Source: JADMIH01 sp035274425 (GTDB lineage Bacteria > Chloroflexota > Chloroflexia > QHBQ01 > JADMIH01). Taken from it: a stretch of 64,000 nucleotides of DNA. Within the stretch, counting starts at the first letter, position 1. The number at the start of each line of letters is the position of its first letter. The notes beneath the pieces are model-generated. The model ran no database searches and had not been told where the DNA came from. It saw nothing but the letters and a program-made list of their open reading frames with translations. The DNA is taken from positions 1-64,000 of the forward strand of contig DATEOC010000058.1 in NCBI GenBank assembly GCA_035274425.1. Reading direction: 5' to 3'. Positions 8,474 through 16,969 of this stretch are shown here, piece after piece. The translations under genes and the position numbers were made by a program.

Positions 8474-8995
8474 ATGTCCAGGTATAACTTAGCGGGAGGC
8501 ATATTCTTTCGCCTGACGATGCAAGGGGCAGGCTACGGTGCGCTGCTGGGGAGCATTTACGGTATATTGTCCCCGGTAATTTTGTTGCTGCTATCCGTCT
8601 GGATTGTGACTGATTTCAACCGTGGTCTATCGGTGGGCTGTATATCGGCTGTGTTTGGTTTCGCTGTTGGTGGGATGATAGGTATGCTTTCCGGTTTCAC
8701 TCTTGGCATAATCTCAGCCTTAGTAGTGATTATGCTTACACTTACTGTACCGCCTTCACTCCCGAAGTCCGGTCTCTACCGCCCTATAGTAAGAGCGTTG
8801 TGCGTCGCTACGGTTGGGCTGGGGTTGTTGCTGACGAGCATTTGGTTCGATGATGCACATATTTCGGTATCTACATGGCTTTTCTGGCTAGGGCTGCCCT
8901 CCCTGATAGCAGCCCTGGCGTTCTGGCGCATTGGTGGCAGTGTAGCGACTTGGGTTGAGAGGGATAGCGAGACCGTGATCGCCGGCCAGGGGTGA
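8474..8995 (+). CDS. Hypothetical integral membrane protein
   Basis: A 173-residue protein with about five hydrophobic segments (roughly 16-46, 55-72, 75-92, 103-122, 130-150) and a short hydrophilic tail. The middle part is Gly-rich (GFAVGGMIGMLSGFTLG), like small Gly-zipper membrane proteins. I do not recognise the family. It starts on the base after the GT4 stop, so it is probably co-translated. A role in glycan export or membrane placement is only a guess from context. Confidence 0.72.
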   Translation: MSRYNLAGGIFFRLTMQGAGYGALLGSIYGILSPVILLLLSVWIVTDFNRGLSVGCISAVFGFAVGGMIGMLSGFTLGIISALVVIMLTLTVPPSLPKSGLYRPIVRALCVATVGLGLLLTSIWFDDAHISVSTWLFWLGLPSLIAALAFWRIGGSVATWVERDSETVIAGQG

Positions 8996-9000
8996 TGATG

Positions 9001-9009
9001 TGGTAGAAT
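9001..9009 (+). promoter_or_regulatory. Extended -10 element just before an ATG
   Basis: TGG-TAGAAT (9001-9009) is an extended -10 whose expected start site falls within a base or two of the ATG at 9016. This would give a leaderless or near-leaderless mRNA. No ribosome binding site is visible there. Confidence 0.4.
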
Positions 9010-9015
9010 CTAGTC

Positions 9016-10080
9016 ATGACCACCCCACCCGACCCGAAGCGCAAGCCTCGCATCCTCCACGCACCCAGTAACATCGCGGGCATCGCTGGGCTGCTGGCGC
9101 GTGCGCAACGCGACCTGGGGTATGACGCTACCTCAGTTGAGTATGTCCAACATAGCTACGCTTTCGGGGCGGATGAGACGCTTGGCTTGAGCCGCGACGC
9201 CGGGCCGCTCAAGAAGATGGCTACGGTAGGGCGGTTCGCGCTGGGGGCGATGCGGCACTACGATGTATTCCACTTCTACTTCGGTAATACCCTCTTCCCT
9301 TACCCATATCCCGACCTGGCGATGCTGCGGGCGCTGGGCAAGCGCATTATCTTCCACTTCTGCGGGTGTGACGTGCGCAATCGCGCTATCACCCTCGACA
9401 AGTACGAGGTGAGTGGGTGCCATGAGTGCGTATCACTTGTCTGCCTGGGGAAGCGGCACCCGAACCCGAAGCGGGCAGATGTCGCGCTCGTCTCCACGCC
9501 CGACCTGCTGGAGTTCGTGCCGGGAGCGCAGCTGATGCCCGGCCCTGTGGACCTTGCGAAGTGGACCCCTCGTCCACCACGCACCGCGCCCATCTCCCAG
9601 GACGACCCTGTCCGCATTTTGCACGCACCCTCTGATCGCGAGATAAAGGGTACACGCTATTTACTCGACGCGGTGGAGCGTCTGAAGGCGGCGGGCTACC
9701 CAGTCGAGCTTCTCATGCTTGAAGGCGTGCCGCATGATCGCGTGGTAGAATTCTGCGGGCAGGCTGACATAGCGGTGGACCAACTGATGATAGGGGCGTA
9801 CGGCACGGTCTCTATTGAGATGATGGCGAAGGGTGTGCCGGTAGTTTGCCGCATACGCGATGACCTACGGCAATATTATCCTGATGACCTTCCCATCGTC
9901 AATGCTGGCCCCTCTGACGTGTATGAGGTGTTGGAAGGGTTGATACAGCGCCCCGACACGTGGGCCGACCTGGGTAGGCGCGGCATCGACTACGTACGCC
10001 ACGAGCACGAGATGCACGAGGTAGCCAGGCGCGTGCTGGCGCTGTATGGCTTGAGGACTTATGAGTACGCCGAGGCCTAA
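9016..10080 (+). CDS. GT4-like glycosyltransferase
   Basis: A 354-residue GT-B-like protein. RILHAPSNIAGIAGLLARAQ is an acceptor-side glycine-rich loop. FHFCGCDVRNRA follows. RILHAPSDREIKGTRYLLDA begins the second domain. GAYGTVSIEMMAKGVPVVCR is the donor site, equivalent to the GT4 E-x7-E region. Several Cys (CGCDV, GCHECVSLVC) suggest disulphides or a metal site between the domains. The 3' end overlaps the next frame by 20 bp if that gene starts at 10061. Confidence 0.82.
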   Translation: MTTPPDPKRKPRILHAPSNIAGIAGLLARAQRDLGYDATSVEYVQHSYAFGADETLGLSRDAGPLKKMATVGRFALGAMRHYDVFHFYFGNTLFPYPYPDLAMLRALGKRIIFHFCGCDVRNRAITLDKYEVSGCHECVSLVCLGKRHPNPKRADVALVSTPDLLEFVPGAQLMPGPVDLAKWTPRPPRTAPISQDDPVRILHAPSDREIKGTRYLLDAVERLKAAGYPVELLMLEGVPHDRVVEFCGQADIAVDQLMIGAYGTVSIEMMAKGVPVVCRIRDDLRQYYPDDLPIVNAGPSDVYEVLEGLIQRPDTWADLGRRGIDYVRHEHEMHEVARRVLALYGLRTYEYAEA

Positions 10081-11401
10081 AGGCCAGACGACGGACGACA
10101 GACGACGGACAACGGCAATTGATTCGTCCTCCCCAGTTTCATTGTCTGCTGTCTCTTCATCGGCTGCTATAGCTCGCCCGTTGTCTGTCGTCCGTCGTCT
10201 GTCGTCTGTCGTCCGCCAGACCGACTGGCGCGTATCGGGCGTGCTGCTGGCGTGGCTCTTCGGGTTGTGGGCGCTGGCGTGGGCGACTATTGCCTGGTCG
10301 GGAATGGCACCGGACTTTGTGGGCGACCCTTCTGCTGCGCGATTCACACAGGAGTATGAACCGCTGTGGCTGTATGTGTGGACGCGCTGGGACGGGCAGT
10401 GGTACCTCAATATTACCTACGGCGGGTATGGCTTCATCCCTTATGATGCGCCTTTCTTCCCGATGTACCCTATGCTGGCGGCAGGGGTGCGTGCCGTAAC
10501 GACGCTGCCTGTGGCGGCTGCGGGCCTCATCGTGAGCTACGCTTGTCTCGCGCTGGGTCTGATCTACCTCTACAAGCTGGCTAGGCTCGACTTCGAGCGT
10601 GGGACCACCGTGCGGGCCATTATCACCCTGCTTCTCTATCCAACTGCTTTTTTCCTCGTAGCGATGTACACCGAATCGCTGGTGCTGCTCCTTACGTCGT
10701 CGGCGCTTTATTACGCACGAGTGGCGAAGTGGTGGCTGGTGGCTCCCATCGCGCTGATGGCGGGGCTGTCGAAGATCATGGCGGTGGCGCTGGTAGTGGC
10801 GCTCACGTGCGAGGCGCTACTGGGTGAGGCTAATTCTCCGGAGGGGAGAGAGGGCAAGCGCTGGGGGGCATTATTGAGGCCGCGTGCGTTGCTCTCCAGG
10901 CTGACACCCGCCAAGGTAGTAGCGCTAATCGCCGCGCCTGCGGGCCTCCTCCTCTACATGGGCTTCCTGGCCTGGCGATTTGGAGACGCATTCAGCTTCA
11001 TCAACGCGCTGCCGGTGCGCTTCTGGCGGGGGCGATTCTCTTTCTTCGAGCAGGAGTGGCGATTGGTAAGCTCCTGGTTCCAGCGCGGGATGACCCTCAA
11101 TGACTGGTCGAAGGTGGGGGATTTCGTGGCCTTCCTGCTCATGTTGGGGATGGCGGTATACGCTGCCCGCTGCATGAGGCTGTCCTATGCCGCGCTTACA
11201 GTGACGTTCCTGGTGTTGCTGGTGCTGTCGGGTGACTTGCTGAGCCTCAACCGCTACATCCTGACAGTCGCGCCTGTGTTCATAGGGATCGCCGCCATTG
11301 CAAGCCGCCGTCCCATAGCATGGGCCGTTATGCTGGCGCTGTTCGTCCCGCTACAGGCGTACTTCGCGGTGCGGTTCTTCCTGTGGGGGTGGGTGGCGTG
11401 A
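10061..11401 (+). CDS. PIG-V-like (GT-C) mannosyltransferase, membrane protein
   Basis: A polytopic membrane protein (446 residues from the first ATG, about 10 hydrophobic segments) of the PIG-V/COG5542 type. These use polyprenyl-phosphate sugars outside the membrane. The signature is WTRWDGQWYLNITYGGYG followed by DAPFFPMYPML, an Asp-containing first loop. The first ~55 residues (RRRTTAIDSS...RRLSSVVRQ) come from heptamer arrays and have no membrane segment. The true start may be nearer the first helix (DWRVSGVLLAWLFGLW), for example a TTG near residue 41. Last gene of the glycan cluster. Confidence 0.83.
   Translation: MSTPRPKGQTTDDRRRTTAIDSSSPVSLSAVSSSAAIARPLSVVRRLSSVVRQTDWRVSGVLLAWLFGLWALAWATIAWSGMAPDFVGDPSAARFTQEYEPLWLYVWTRWDGQWYLNITYGGYGFIPYDAPFFPMYPMLAAGVRAVTTLPVAAAGLIVSYACLALGLIYLYKLARLDFERGTTVRAIITLLLYPTAFFLVAMYTESLVLLLTSSALYYARVAKWWLVAPIALMAGLSKIMAVALVVALTCEALLGEANSPEGREGKRWGALLRPRALLSRLTPAKVVALIAAPAGLLLYMGFLAWRFGDAFSFINALPVRFWRGRFSFFEQEWRLVSSWFQRGMTLNDWSKVGDFVAFLLMLGMAVYAARCMRLSYAALTVTFLVLLVLSGDLLSLNRYILTVAPVFIGIAAIASRRPIAWAVMLALFVPLQAYFAVRFFLWGWVA
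10085..10216. repeat. Inverted pair of heptamer arrays
   Basis: A GACGACG/GACAGAC array (10085-10113) is followed about 70 bp later by its near reverse complement (10178-10216). The two could pair into a long hairpin, and both lie in the 5' part of the PIG-V-like reading frame. Confidence 0.85.
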
Positions 11402-11430
11402 CGGACGAAGGACGAAGGACGAAGTACGAT
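11402..11430. repeat. Heptanucleotide tandem repeat (GACGAAG word)
   Basis: About four copies of GACGAAG follow directly on the stop codon of the PIG-V-like gene, as at 5086. Confidence 0.9.
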
Positions 11431-11504
11431 AGGAATTGGTGTCAGGGTTTGAAATAGATAATGGCCAGAACTTAACCCTCATTCTTGAATAGCCTGCTAA
11501 GCCC

Positions 11505-12584
11505 CTATTCTGGATGGAGCGCGACGAGCGCGTCGGCGATACAGTATATCTCCTCTGCCAAACGCTCGGCAGCGTCAAGTCGCTCGGCCCATGCCTCAGT
11601 TGATGTATACCCCAGGGCAGCATGCATTTCCAGTAGCTGTGCCGCGAATTCGGGTTTCTCAGCATCAGGAGCATCATTATGTAGCACGAGATACGATTCG
11701 CCTGCGAGTGCCATTATCCAGAACATCGCTTCCCGGTGATTTCCCTCGTCGATCATCTCCTGAGTCGCTTCGGCGAGATAGGGCCGCAGATGGGGACGGA
11801 TTGTGAAGCCAAAAGGAGTTGGCGTCTGGTAGACCTCGACTGATCTGTCGAAGGCGATCACGCTCTGATCAAGCATCGCCTGAACATCCGCACGGCTCAT
11901 GTGTGCGGACCCGAACAGTGTGAGCGCTGCCTCGTTCAAGTCAGGTCGCCCCTGCGCTTCGAGTAATTCGCGCAACAGGGTCAGCGTGCGCCGGGTGGTC
12001 GGACGCTTGAGTTGAGCGACGGCAAGCAGCCCACTGAGCGCGCTGAGAAACGCCCACACAGAATCGAAGCGCTCAGTAGGAGTAGATGCCTGGCGCATGG
12101 TGTCCAGGGCTTTCTCCGTCGATGCCTTTTCCTTCTCGCAGCGTGCCTCTATCCAACGGCGTCGGGCATATTCCGCGGCGACGGCCTGTTGCAGTGGTGC
12201 GAGGATCCCGGTAGGGTCGGCCAGTATCTGGGTCGTAGCCATGTTCGGGCCGTGGCTGGGGTTTGCCAGCACAACTTCAGCATCCTGATGGGCTTTCAGG
12301 TCCAGTGAGATGACCTCCAGCATGAGGCCCCGGTAGAAAATCTCCACTGTGTCATCTTGCGCGCCCTCGGGCAACACCACGACTACATCAACATCACGGT
12401 ACAATGGAAAGGGCGCCTCCGGTGGCAACGCCGTGATACCGGCCCACAGATACGCGCCCGCAAAATCGGGCAGGTGGCGCGCATGGAGGTCCACCCACTC
12501 TCGCACGATTTCTACTACTTCTCTAACAGGTAGGACTGAGCTACTCCCCGCCCGGTCTGCCTGTGTTGTTTCCTGCATCGACAT
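11505..12584 (-). CDS. Nucleotidyltransferase-fold protein of unknown role
   Basis: A 359-residue soluble protein. Near the N-terminus GAYLWAGITALPPE and PLYRDVDVVVVLPEG give the G-x(n)-DxD pattern of the DNA polymerase-beta-like NTase fold (as in aminoglycoside or tRNA nucleotidyltransferases), and a helical C-terminal part follows. I chose the ATG at 12582-12584 because GGAG lies 8 nt upstream; a GTG at 12611 gives nine more residues. The first Gly-Ser step of the NTase motif is weak (WAGITAL), so activity is uncertain. It stands alone, with large gaps on both sides, and could be antibiotic-modifying or a toxin-type NTase. Confidence 0.6.
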   Translation of the reverse strand: MSMQETTQADRAGSSSVLPVREVVEIVREWVDLHARHLPDFAGAYLWAGITALPPEAPFPLYRDVDVVVVLPEGAQDDTVEIFYRGLMLEVISLDLKAHQDAEVVLANPSHGPNMATTQILADPTGILAPLQQAVAAEYARRRWIEARCEKEKASTEKALDTMRQASTPTERFDSVWAFLSALSGLLAVAQLKRPTTRRTLTLLRELLEAQGRPDLNEAALTLFGSAHMSRADVQAMLDQSVIAFDRSVEVYQTPTPFGFTIRPHLRPYLAEATQEMIDEGNHREAMFWIMALAGESYLVLHNDAPDAEKPEFAAQLLEMHAALGYTSTEAWAERLDAAERLAEEIYCIADALVALHPE

Positions 12585-13349
12585 CAAAATATCTCCACTG
12601 TTGTGTCTCACGGTTTAGACTATATTAGCGGTCTATAGTAGCCGGGGCACAAAATCTGTCTAGAGACCGGATTATAACCGAAAATCACACTACTCAAACA
12701 ACATCGTCCATCGTCCATCGTCTATCGCCCTCCCAAACGCCCTCAAAACCATAAATTTTGCACCAATTTAGGAAATTGCCCCAAAAACCTGTCCCAAAAT
12801 GGGTGAGAAAGGGGATTAATTAAATAGAGATGCATTTCCGACCTCGCCGTCCGCAGTCGAGGTCCAACCCCAAGGGTCCCGCTGGTGTCCCTCTCTTCGA
12901 GGGAATTACACTCTCCCTCGTCACCCCCGAAAAGGAGGTCTCAGCCAAGAATACCGGGTAACGAGTGCCACCACACAATCATTCCGCACTCCGCACTCCA
13001 CACTCCACATTCGACACAACGGCACAGCGCAGGTCAATCCTCACCTGGTAGGAGCGCCATGCCAACCCTCTCACCCCTATTGGGTGTTGTGGTAAAAGTG
13101 AACACAAACAGAATAATCATCACTATGCTGCACACTGCACACGGCAGCCCGCGCAGGCGGGCTTTGTAGGACGTAGCCCGCGGATTCATCCGCCGGGCGA
13201 CCCCCACAGGCTTAGTCAACCCCCACACGTGATGATTATCTTGTCCCCATTCACCCCGCCACCACACCACCCCAGGCACAGAGGGAAATAACCAGGAACC
13301 AGTTGCGGCACAAGGGCACTGGCACCCAACCCTACAACCCAACGCGCCC

Positions 13350-13378
13350 GTAGGGGCATGGCATCGCCATGCCCCCAC
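13350..13378. repeat. GTAGGGGC-type palindromic repeat
   Basis: The arms GTAGGGGCATGGC and GCCATGCCCCCAC are separated by 3 nt and have one mismatch. The inner arm sequence (CATGGC) differs from the other copies but is still self-complementary. Confidence 0.85.
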
Positions 13379-13421
13379 CCCCGCACCCACCCCACCACCA
13401 ATACACCTCTCATAAGACCTC

Positions 13422-13500
13422 TGCGTCTCTGCGTCTCTGCGGTGAATACCTATAAAAAATCTTGGCGTTCTCCGTAATCTTGGCGTCTTGGCGTTTAATC
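13422..13500. repeat. Eight-base word repeats (CTGCGTCT and CTTGGCGT)
   Basis: The segment contains CTCTGCGTCTCTGCGTCTCT followed by TTGGCG words. Complementary or identical versions occur at 21125-21150, 24813-24895 and 63455-63535, often as a pair of the two words. The function is unknown. Confidence 0.8.
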
Positions 13501-13629
13501 CGTCTATCGTCTATCGTCCCTATCGTGCAACCTTTTCCGGCTTCTCCCGTTGGATTCTACAGGCGGTATAAGAGCCACTACGTGATCTAACGTACCAATT
13601 GGGGTGGAGAACGGGAAAGGAGCAGTGGT

Positions 13630-15198
13630 ATGAAAATCAGGCAGTCAGCTAAGATGGCCCTGGCTATACTTACCCCTCTAGTGCTGGTATCCTCTACGCT
13701 CGCTGGGGCATCGCCCCCTGCCGTGACGCAACCGTCGGGCTTCGCGGACGATGCGTTCAAGAACGTGTGGATGCGCACCGACCTGCCGGTGTCCAGCGGC
13801 ACGGTCAAGCGCAGCTATTACTGGGGGCCTGCGCCAGGGGTCGCTATGATGGAGGAGTATGCGGAAGGGCCGGGTGGTAAGAGGCTCGTGCAGTACTTCG
13901 ACAAGAGCCGTATGGAGATAAATAACCCCAGCGGCACCAAGAGTGACCCCTTCTACGTGACCAACGGTCTGCTCACGGTGGAGCTTATTTCAGGCAGGAT
14001 GCAGGTTGGCAACGACAGCTTCATTACGCGGTACCCGGCAGAGATAGACCTGGCGAGCGACACGGACGACAAAAGCGCGGGCACGCCCACCTACGCCAGC
14101 TTCCGCAACCTCCCTGCCATAAGAGGCACTTACAACCTGAACCAACTGATCTTCTCCACAATCAATCGCGCGGGCGTCACAGGCTCTGATCCCCGCTACT
14201 GCAGGTATAACGTCAAATATAGTTACTATGAAGACACTACCAGAATCACTATCCCAGACGTCTTCTGGCGCTTCCTCAACACAGTTGGCCCTGTAATAGT
14301 GAACGGCAAGGTGTTGAACGCCAGCCTCAGCACCCCATACTATTACGCCACCGGCTTTCCCATCGCTGACGCTTACTGGGCCAGCGTGAAGATCGCGGGC
14401 GTATCCAATACGGACGTGCTGATACAGCCCTACGAGCGGCGCGTGCTGACCTACGTGCCGAGCGCGCCAGCGGGGTTCCAGGTGCAGATGGGCAACATCG
14501 GCAGGCACTACTATGACTGGCGCTATGGGGGCGAGGGCAAGCCGACTCCGCCCCCTACCCCCTCCCCTCCCATAAGATGCAACACACTGCCGATCCGGGG
14601 CTTCGGTAAGGTGTGGGCGGACCACATCGAGACCCAGTATGCGCTTGGCTGCCCTAACAACGGCGAGCGCCCCGCCACCGTGATACAGCAATTCTTCGAG
14701 CGCGGGCAGATGATAGAAGTGGTGGACACTTACAACTACTATGGCTACGGCGGGAGAAGGTCCATATACGTCCTGTTCGATGACAATACTACACAGCGCT
14801 TCGATGACACCTACGTCGAGGGAGACCCTGAGCCTGCCATAGTTCCACCCTCCGGCCTGTACGTTCCAAAGCGCGGCCTCGGCAAGCTGTGGCGGGAGGG
14901 GACAGGAGCGCGGGTGCGCGAGCGGCTCGGCTGGGCTACCGCGCCGGAGACTGTAGCTCAGGCCGCGATCCCTCCTTTCCCCGGCCCCGTGCCGACCTCG
15001 ACCCCGCGCCCAGGCTCCACTCCCACTCCTACTGTCAACCCCGCCGGTGGAGGGGCGATACAGGATTTCGAGAAGGGATTTATGGTCTACGCAGGCCCCG
15101 TGTTGAGGAAGATATACGTGCTATATGGTACACGAGGTTATAACCCTGATCTCGTCAACAAGTGGCTGGTGTACGACGATCTCTTCCGGGAGCCATAG
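13630..15198 (+). CDS. Secreted protein of unknown function with LGFP-like C-terminal repeats
   Basis: A 522-residue protein with a signal peptide (KMALAILTPLVLVSSTLAGA). It is a clear paralogue of the protein at 52176. The N-terminal ~300 residues form an unrecognised domain with YYWGPAPG, YFDKSRMEINNP, FYVTNGLL, ATGFPIADAYWASVKIAG, PYERRVLTYVP and HYYDWRYGG. After a Pro-rich linker come two to three LGFP-like repeats: ALGCPNNGE...FFERGQM, GLGKLWREG...RLGWA and FEKGFMVYA. It is probably cell-wall or surface associated. AGGAGC lies before the ATG. It ends at a strong bidirectional terminator. Confidence 0.75.
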   Translation: MKIRQSAKMALAILTPLVLVSSTLAGASPPAVTQPSGFADDAFKNVWMRTDLPVSSGTVKRSYYWGPAPGVAMMEEYAEGPGGKRLVQYFDKSRMEINNPSGTKSDPFYVTNGLLTVELISGRMQVGNDSFITRYPAEIDLASDTDDKSAGTPTYASFRNLPAIRGTYNLNQLIFSTINRAGVTGSDPRYCRYNVKYSYYEDTTRITIPDVFWRFLNTVGPVIVNGKVLNASLSTPYYYATGFPIADAYWASVKIAGVSNTDVLIQPYERRVLTYVPSAPAGFQVQMGNIGRHYYDWRYGGEGKPTPPPTPSPPIRCNTLPIRGFGKVWADHIETQYALGCPNNGERPATVIQQFFERGQMIEVVDTYNYYGYGGRRSIYVLFDDNTTQRFDDTYVEGDPEPAIVPPSGLYVPKRGLGKLWREGTGARVRERLGWATAPETVAQAAIPPFPGPVPTSTPRPGSTPTPTVNPAGGGAIQDFEKGFMVYAGPVLRKIYVLYGTRGYNPDLVNKWLVYDDLFREP

Positions 15199-15206
15199 GG
15201 AAATGG

Positions 15207-15250
15207 GCAAAGAAAAAGCCGGTCGCAGACGCGACCGGCTTTTTCTTTGC
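15207..15250. terminator. Bidirectional intrinsic terminator
   Basis: A perfect 20-bp stem (15207-15226 with 15231-15250) and 4-nt loop, with an A-run on one side and a T-run on the other. It lies between the convergent genes ending at 15198 and 15258 and should stop transcription both ways. Confidence 0.93.
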
Positions 15251-15257
15251 GATATAG

Positions 15258-16886
15258 CTAACTGCTCTTGACTACCACCGTATCGTCTGTGCCTGCTACG
15301 GAGGTGGTCTCGCCGGGGAGAGGCATCTTGGTGAACGGGGCGAAGTGGCAGGCGACGAAGTGCTCTACCTGGCCCGCCGGGGCGACGTTCCGCCACTCAG
15401 GGACCTTCTGCTTGCAGATGTCCTGGGCCAGCCAGCATCGCGTATGGAAGCGGCAGCCGGTGGGCGGGTTGAGGGGTGAGGGCACGTCCCCCTTGAGGAT
15501 GATGCGCTCGCGCTTGACCTTCGGATCGGGGATGGGGATGGCGGAGAGGAGAGCGTGCGTGTAGGGGTGCTGCGGGTTCTCGAAGAGGGAGTAGCGGTCG
15601 GTCATCTCGGCCATCTTGCCGAGGTACATGACGCCTACGCGGTCGGAGATGTGCTCCACCACGCTCAGGTTGTGGGCGATGAAGAGATACGTAAGGCCGT
15701 ACTCTTCCTGGAGGTCTTTGAGGATGTTCAGCACCTGCGACTGGATAGATACGTCGAGGGCGGATACCGGCTCATCGCACACGATAAACTTGGGGCGCAT
15801 GACGAGGGCGCGGGCGATACCGATGCGCTGGCGCTGGCCGCCTGAGAACTCGTGCGGGAAGCGGGTAGCGTGCTCAGGCAGTAGACCTACGTGGGCGAGA
15901 GCGTCGGCCACACGCGTCTTACGTTCTTCTTTAGGCACGCCATGTATGAGCAGACCCTCGCCTACGCTCTCACCGATGGGCACGCGGGGGTCGAGAGATG
16001 CGAAGGGGTCCTGGAAGATGATCTGGATGTCTCGGCGCAGGCGCTTTGAAAAGTTCACGCCAAATGTATCGGCAACCCTTTCGTTCATCAACAGGGCCAG
16101 GTATACCACGGATAGAAGTATCCCTATCACGGTATATATGTTGAGGGAGCCTGCTAGGATCATTATCAGGTTGAAGACGATGGTGAGGAAAGAGAGCACT
16201 ATGAGGAGGCCACGTGCCCAACTCTGGCGCATCCAAAGCCCCACCCCAAACACCAGTCCGAGCACTGCCGTTATCAGAAATGTCCAGGCAGCGAAATTGT
16301 TGGGGCCAGTATTTGCGCTGCTTGAGATGCTGTTCGTCACTACGAGCGCGAAAATGATGCCGTAGAAGAGAGCGCTCAACAGGGTGAGTAGCACAACGAC
16401 TTGCAGGAGCATTGGCCGTTGGGCGGCAGCTTTCGTTTTCTCGCCAACCTGCCCGAAGACGTTCTTGCCCTCGAAGCGTACCTGACCACCTGTGGCAGGG
16501 ATGAGCCCCAGCAGGGTCCGCCCCACGGTCGTCTTGCCGCAACCCGACTCGCCTACCAGCCCCAGCGTCTCGCCCCGGCGGACGAAGAAGCTCACGTCGT
16601 CAACCGCTTTCACGTGGGCGACAGTGCGTTGGAGGAAACCGCCGCGCACAGGGAAGTACTTGATCAGGCGGTCCACTTCCACCAGCACGTCACTCTTGGT
16701 TTTATCTTTTGACCGGTAGCCGTTGGTAGAGTGCGCTTTGCTGGGTGGAGCAGCGTCCGTTTCTGTCTCCGCTAGCCCCGTAGCAGTAGAGGTGTCCATA
16801 GAGCCGTCAGCGCCCGGCTCGGTAGGCGTAGGCGAACCCGGATCGGCGGGTGAATGGAGTGATTGGCTGCCCTGCTCGTCGCTCAT
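15258..16886 (-). CDS. OppF/DppF-type ABC ATPase with an inserted four-helix membrane segment
   Basis: The second ATPase of a peptide/nickel-type importer. Walker A is GESGCGKTT (112-120), the Q-loop is IIFQDPFASLDPR (289-301), the signature is FSGGQRQRIGIARAL, Walker B is FIVCDEP, and the OppF C-terminal domain has CRFHTRC. Residues of about 146-280, between the strand after Walker A and the Q-loop, hold four strong hydrophobic segments (about 159-184, 199-218, 225-245, 250-267). Ordinary OppF has only a short RLRRDIQ connection there. The frame is continuous at both junctions. An acidic, Ser/Thr-rich N-terminus of 65 residues precedes the domain. oppD lies upstream; no permease is adjacent. 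Confidence 0.88.
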   Translation of the reverse strand: MSDEQGSQSLHSPADPGSPTPTEPGADGSMDTSTATGLAETETDAAPPSKAHSTNGYRSKDKTKSDVLVEVDRLIKYFPVRGGFLQRTVAHVKAVDDVSFFVRRGETLGLVGESGCGKTTVGRTLLGLIPATGGQVRFEGKNVFGQVGEKTKAAAQRPMLLQVVVLLTLLSALFYGIIFALVVTNSISSSANTGPNNFAAWTFLITAVLGLVFGVGLWMRQSWARGLLIVLSFLTIVFNLIMILAGSLNIYTVIGILLSVVYLALLMNERVADTFGVNFSKRLRRDIQIIFQDPFASLDPRVPIGESVGEGLLIHGVPKEERKTRVADALAHVGLLPEHATRFPHEFSGGQRQRIGIARALVMRPKFIVCDEPVSALDVSIQSQVLNILKDLQEEYGLTYLFIAHNLSVVEHISDRVGVMYLGKMAEMTDRYSLFENPQHPYTHALLSAIPIPDPKVKRERIILKGDVPSPLNPPTGCRFHTRCWLAQDICKQKVPEWRNVAPAGQVEHFVACHFAPFTKMPLPGETTSVAGTDDTVVVKSS

Positions 16887-16969
16887 AAGCGGTTGCTCCT
16901 CGAAATGCAGAATACGGATTGTGGATTTCTCGTGACTGTGTTCCTTGTTCTCTATTTCCTGTTTGCCGT

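Larger units (their letters stand above)
12585..13629. other. Gene-free repeat-rich region
   Basis: About 1 kb without a convincing gene. It holds heptamer arrays (CATCGTC words at 12706-12730; CTATCGT words at 13499-13527) and a hairpin pair, GCCCGCGCAGGCGGGC near 13146 and GCCCGCGGATTCATCCGC near 13175. It also holds a GTAGGGGC palindrome (13350) and 8-base words (CTGCGTCT, CTTGGCGT) at 13422-13500. The only long minus-strand frame is compositionally unlike a protein. Confidence 0.7.

Noticed and set aside
13034..13390. Minus-strand reading frame of 118 codons in the 12.6-13.6 kb gap
   Set aside because: Composition is dominated by repeats and palindromes (Trp/Gly/Cys-rich), with no ribosome binding site and no recognisable motif.
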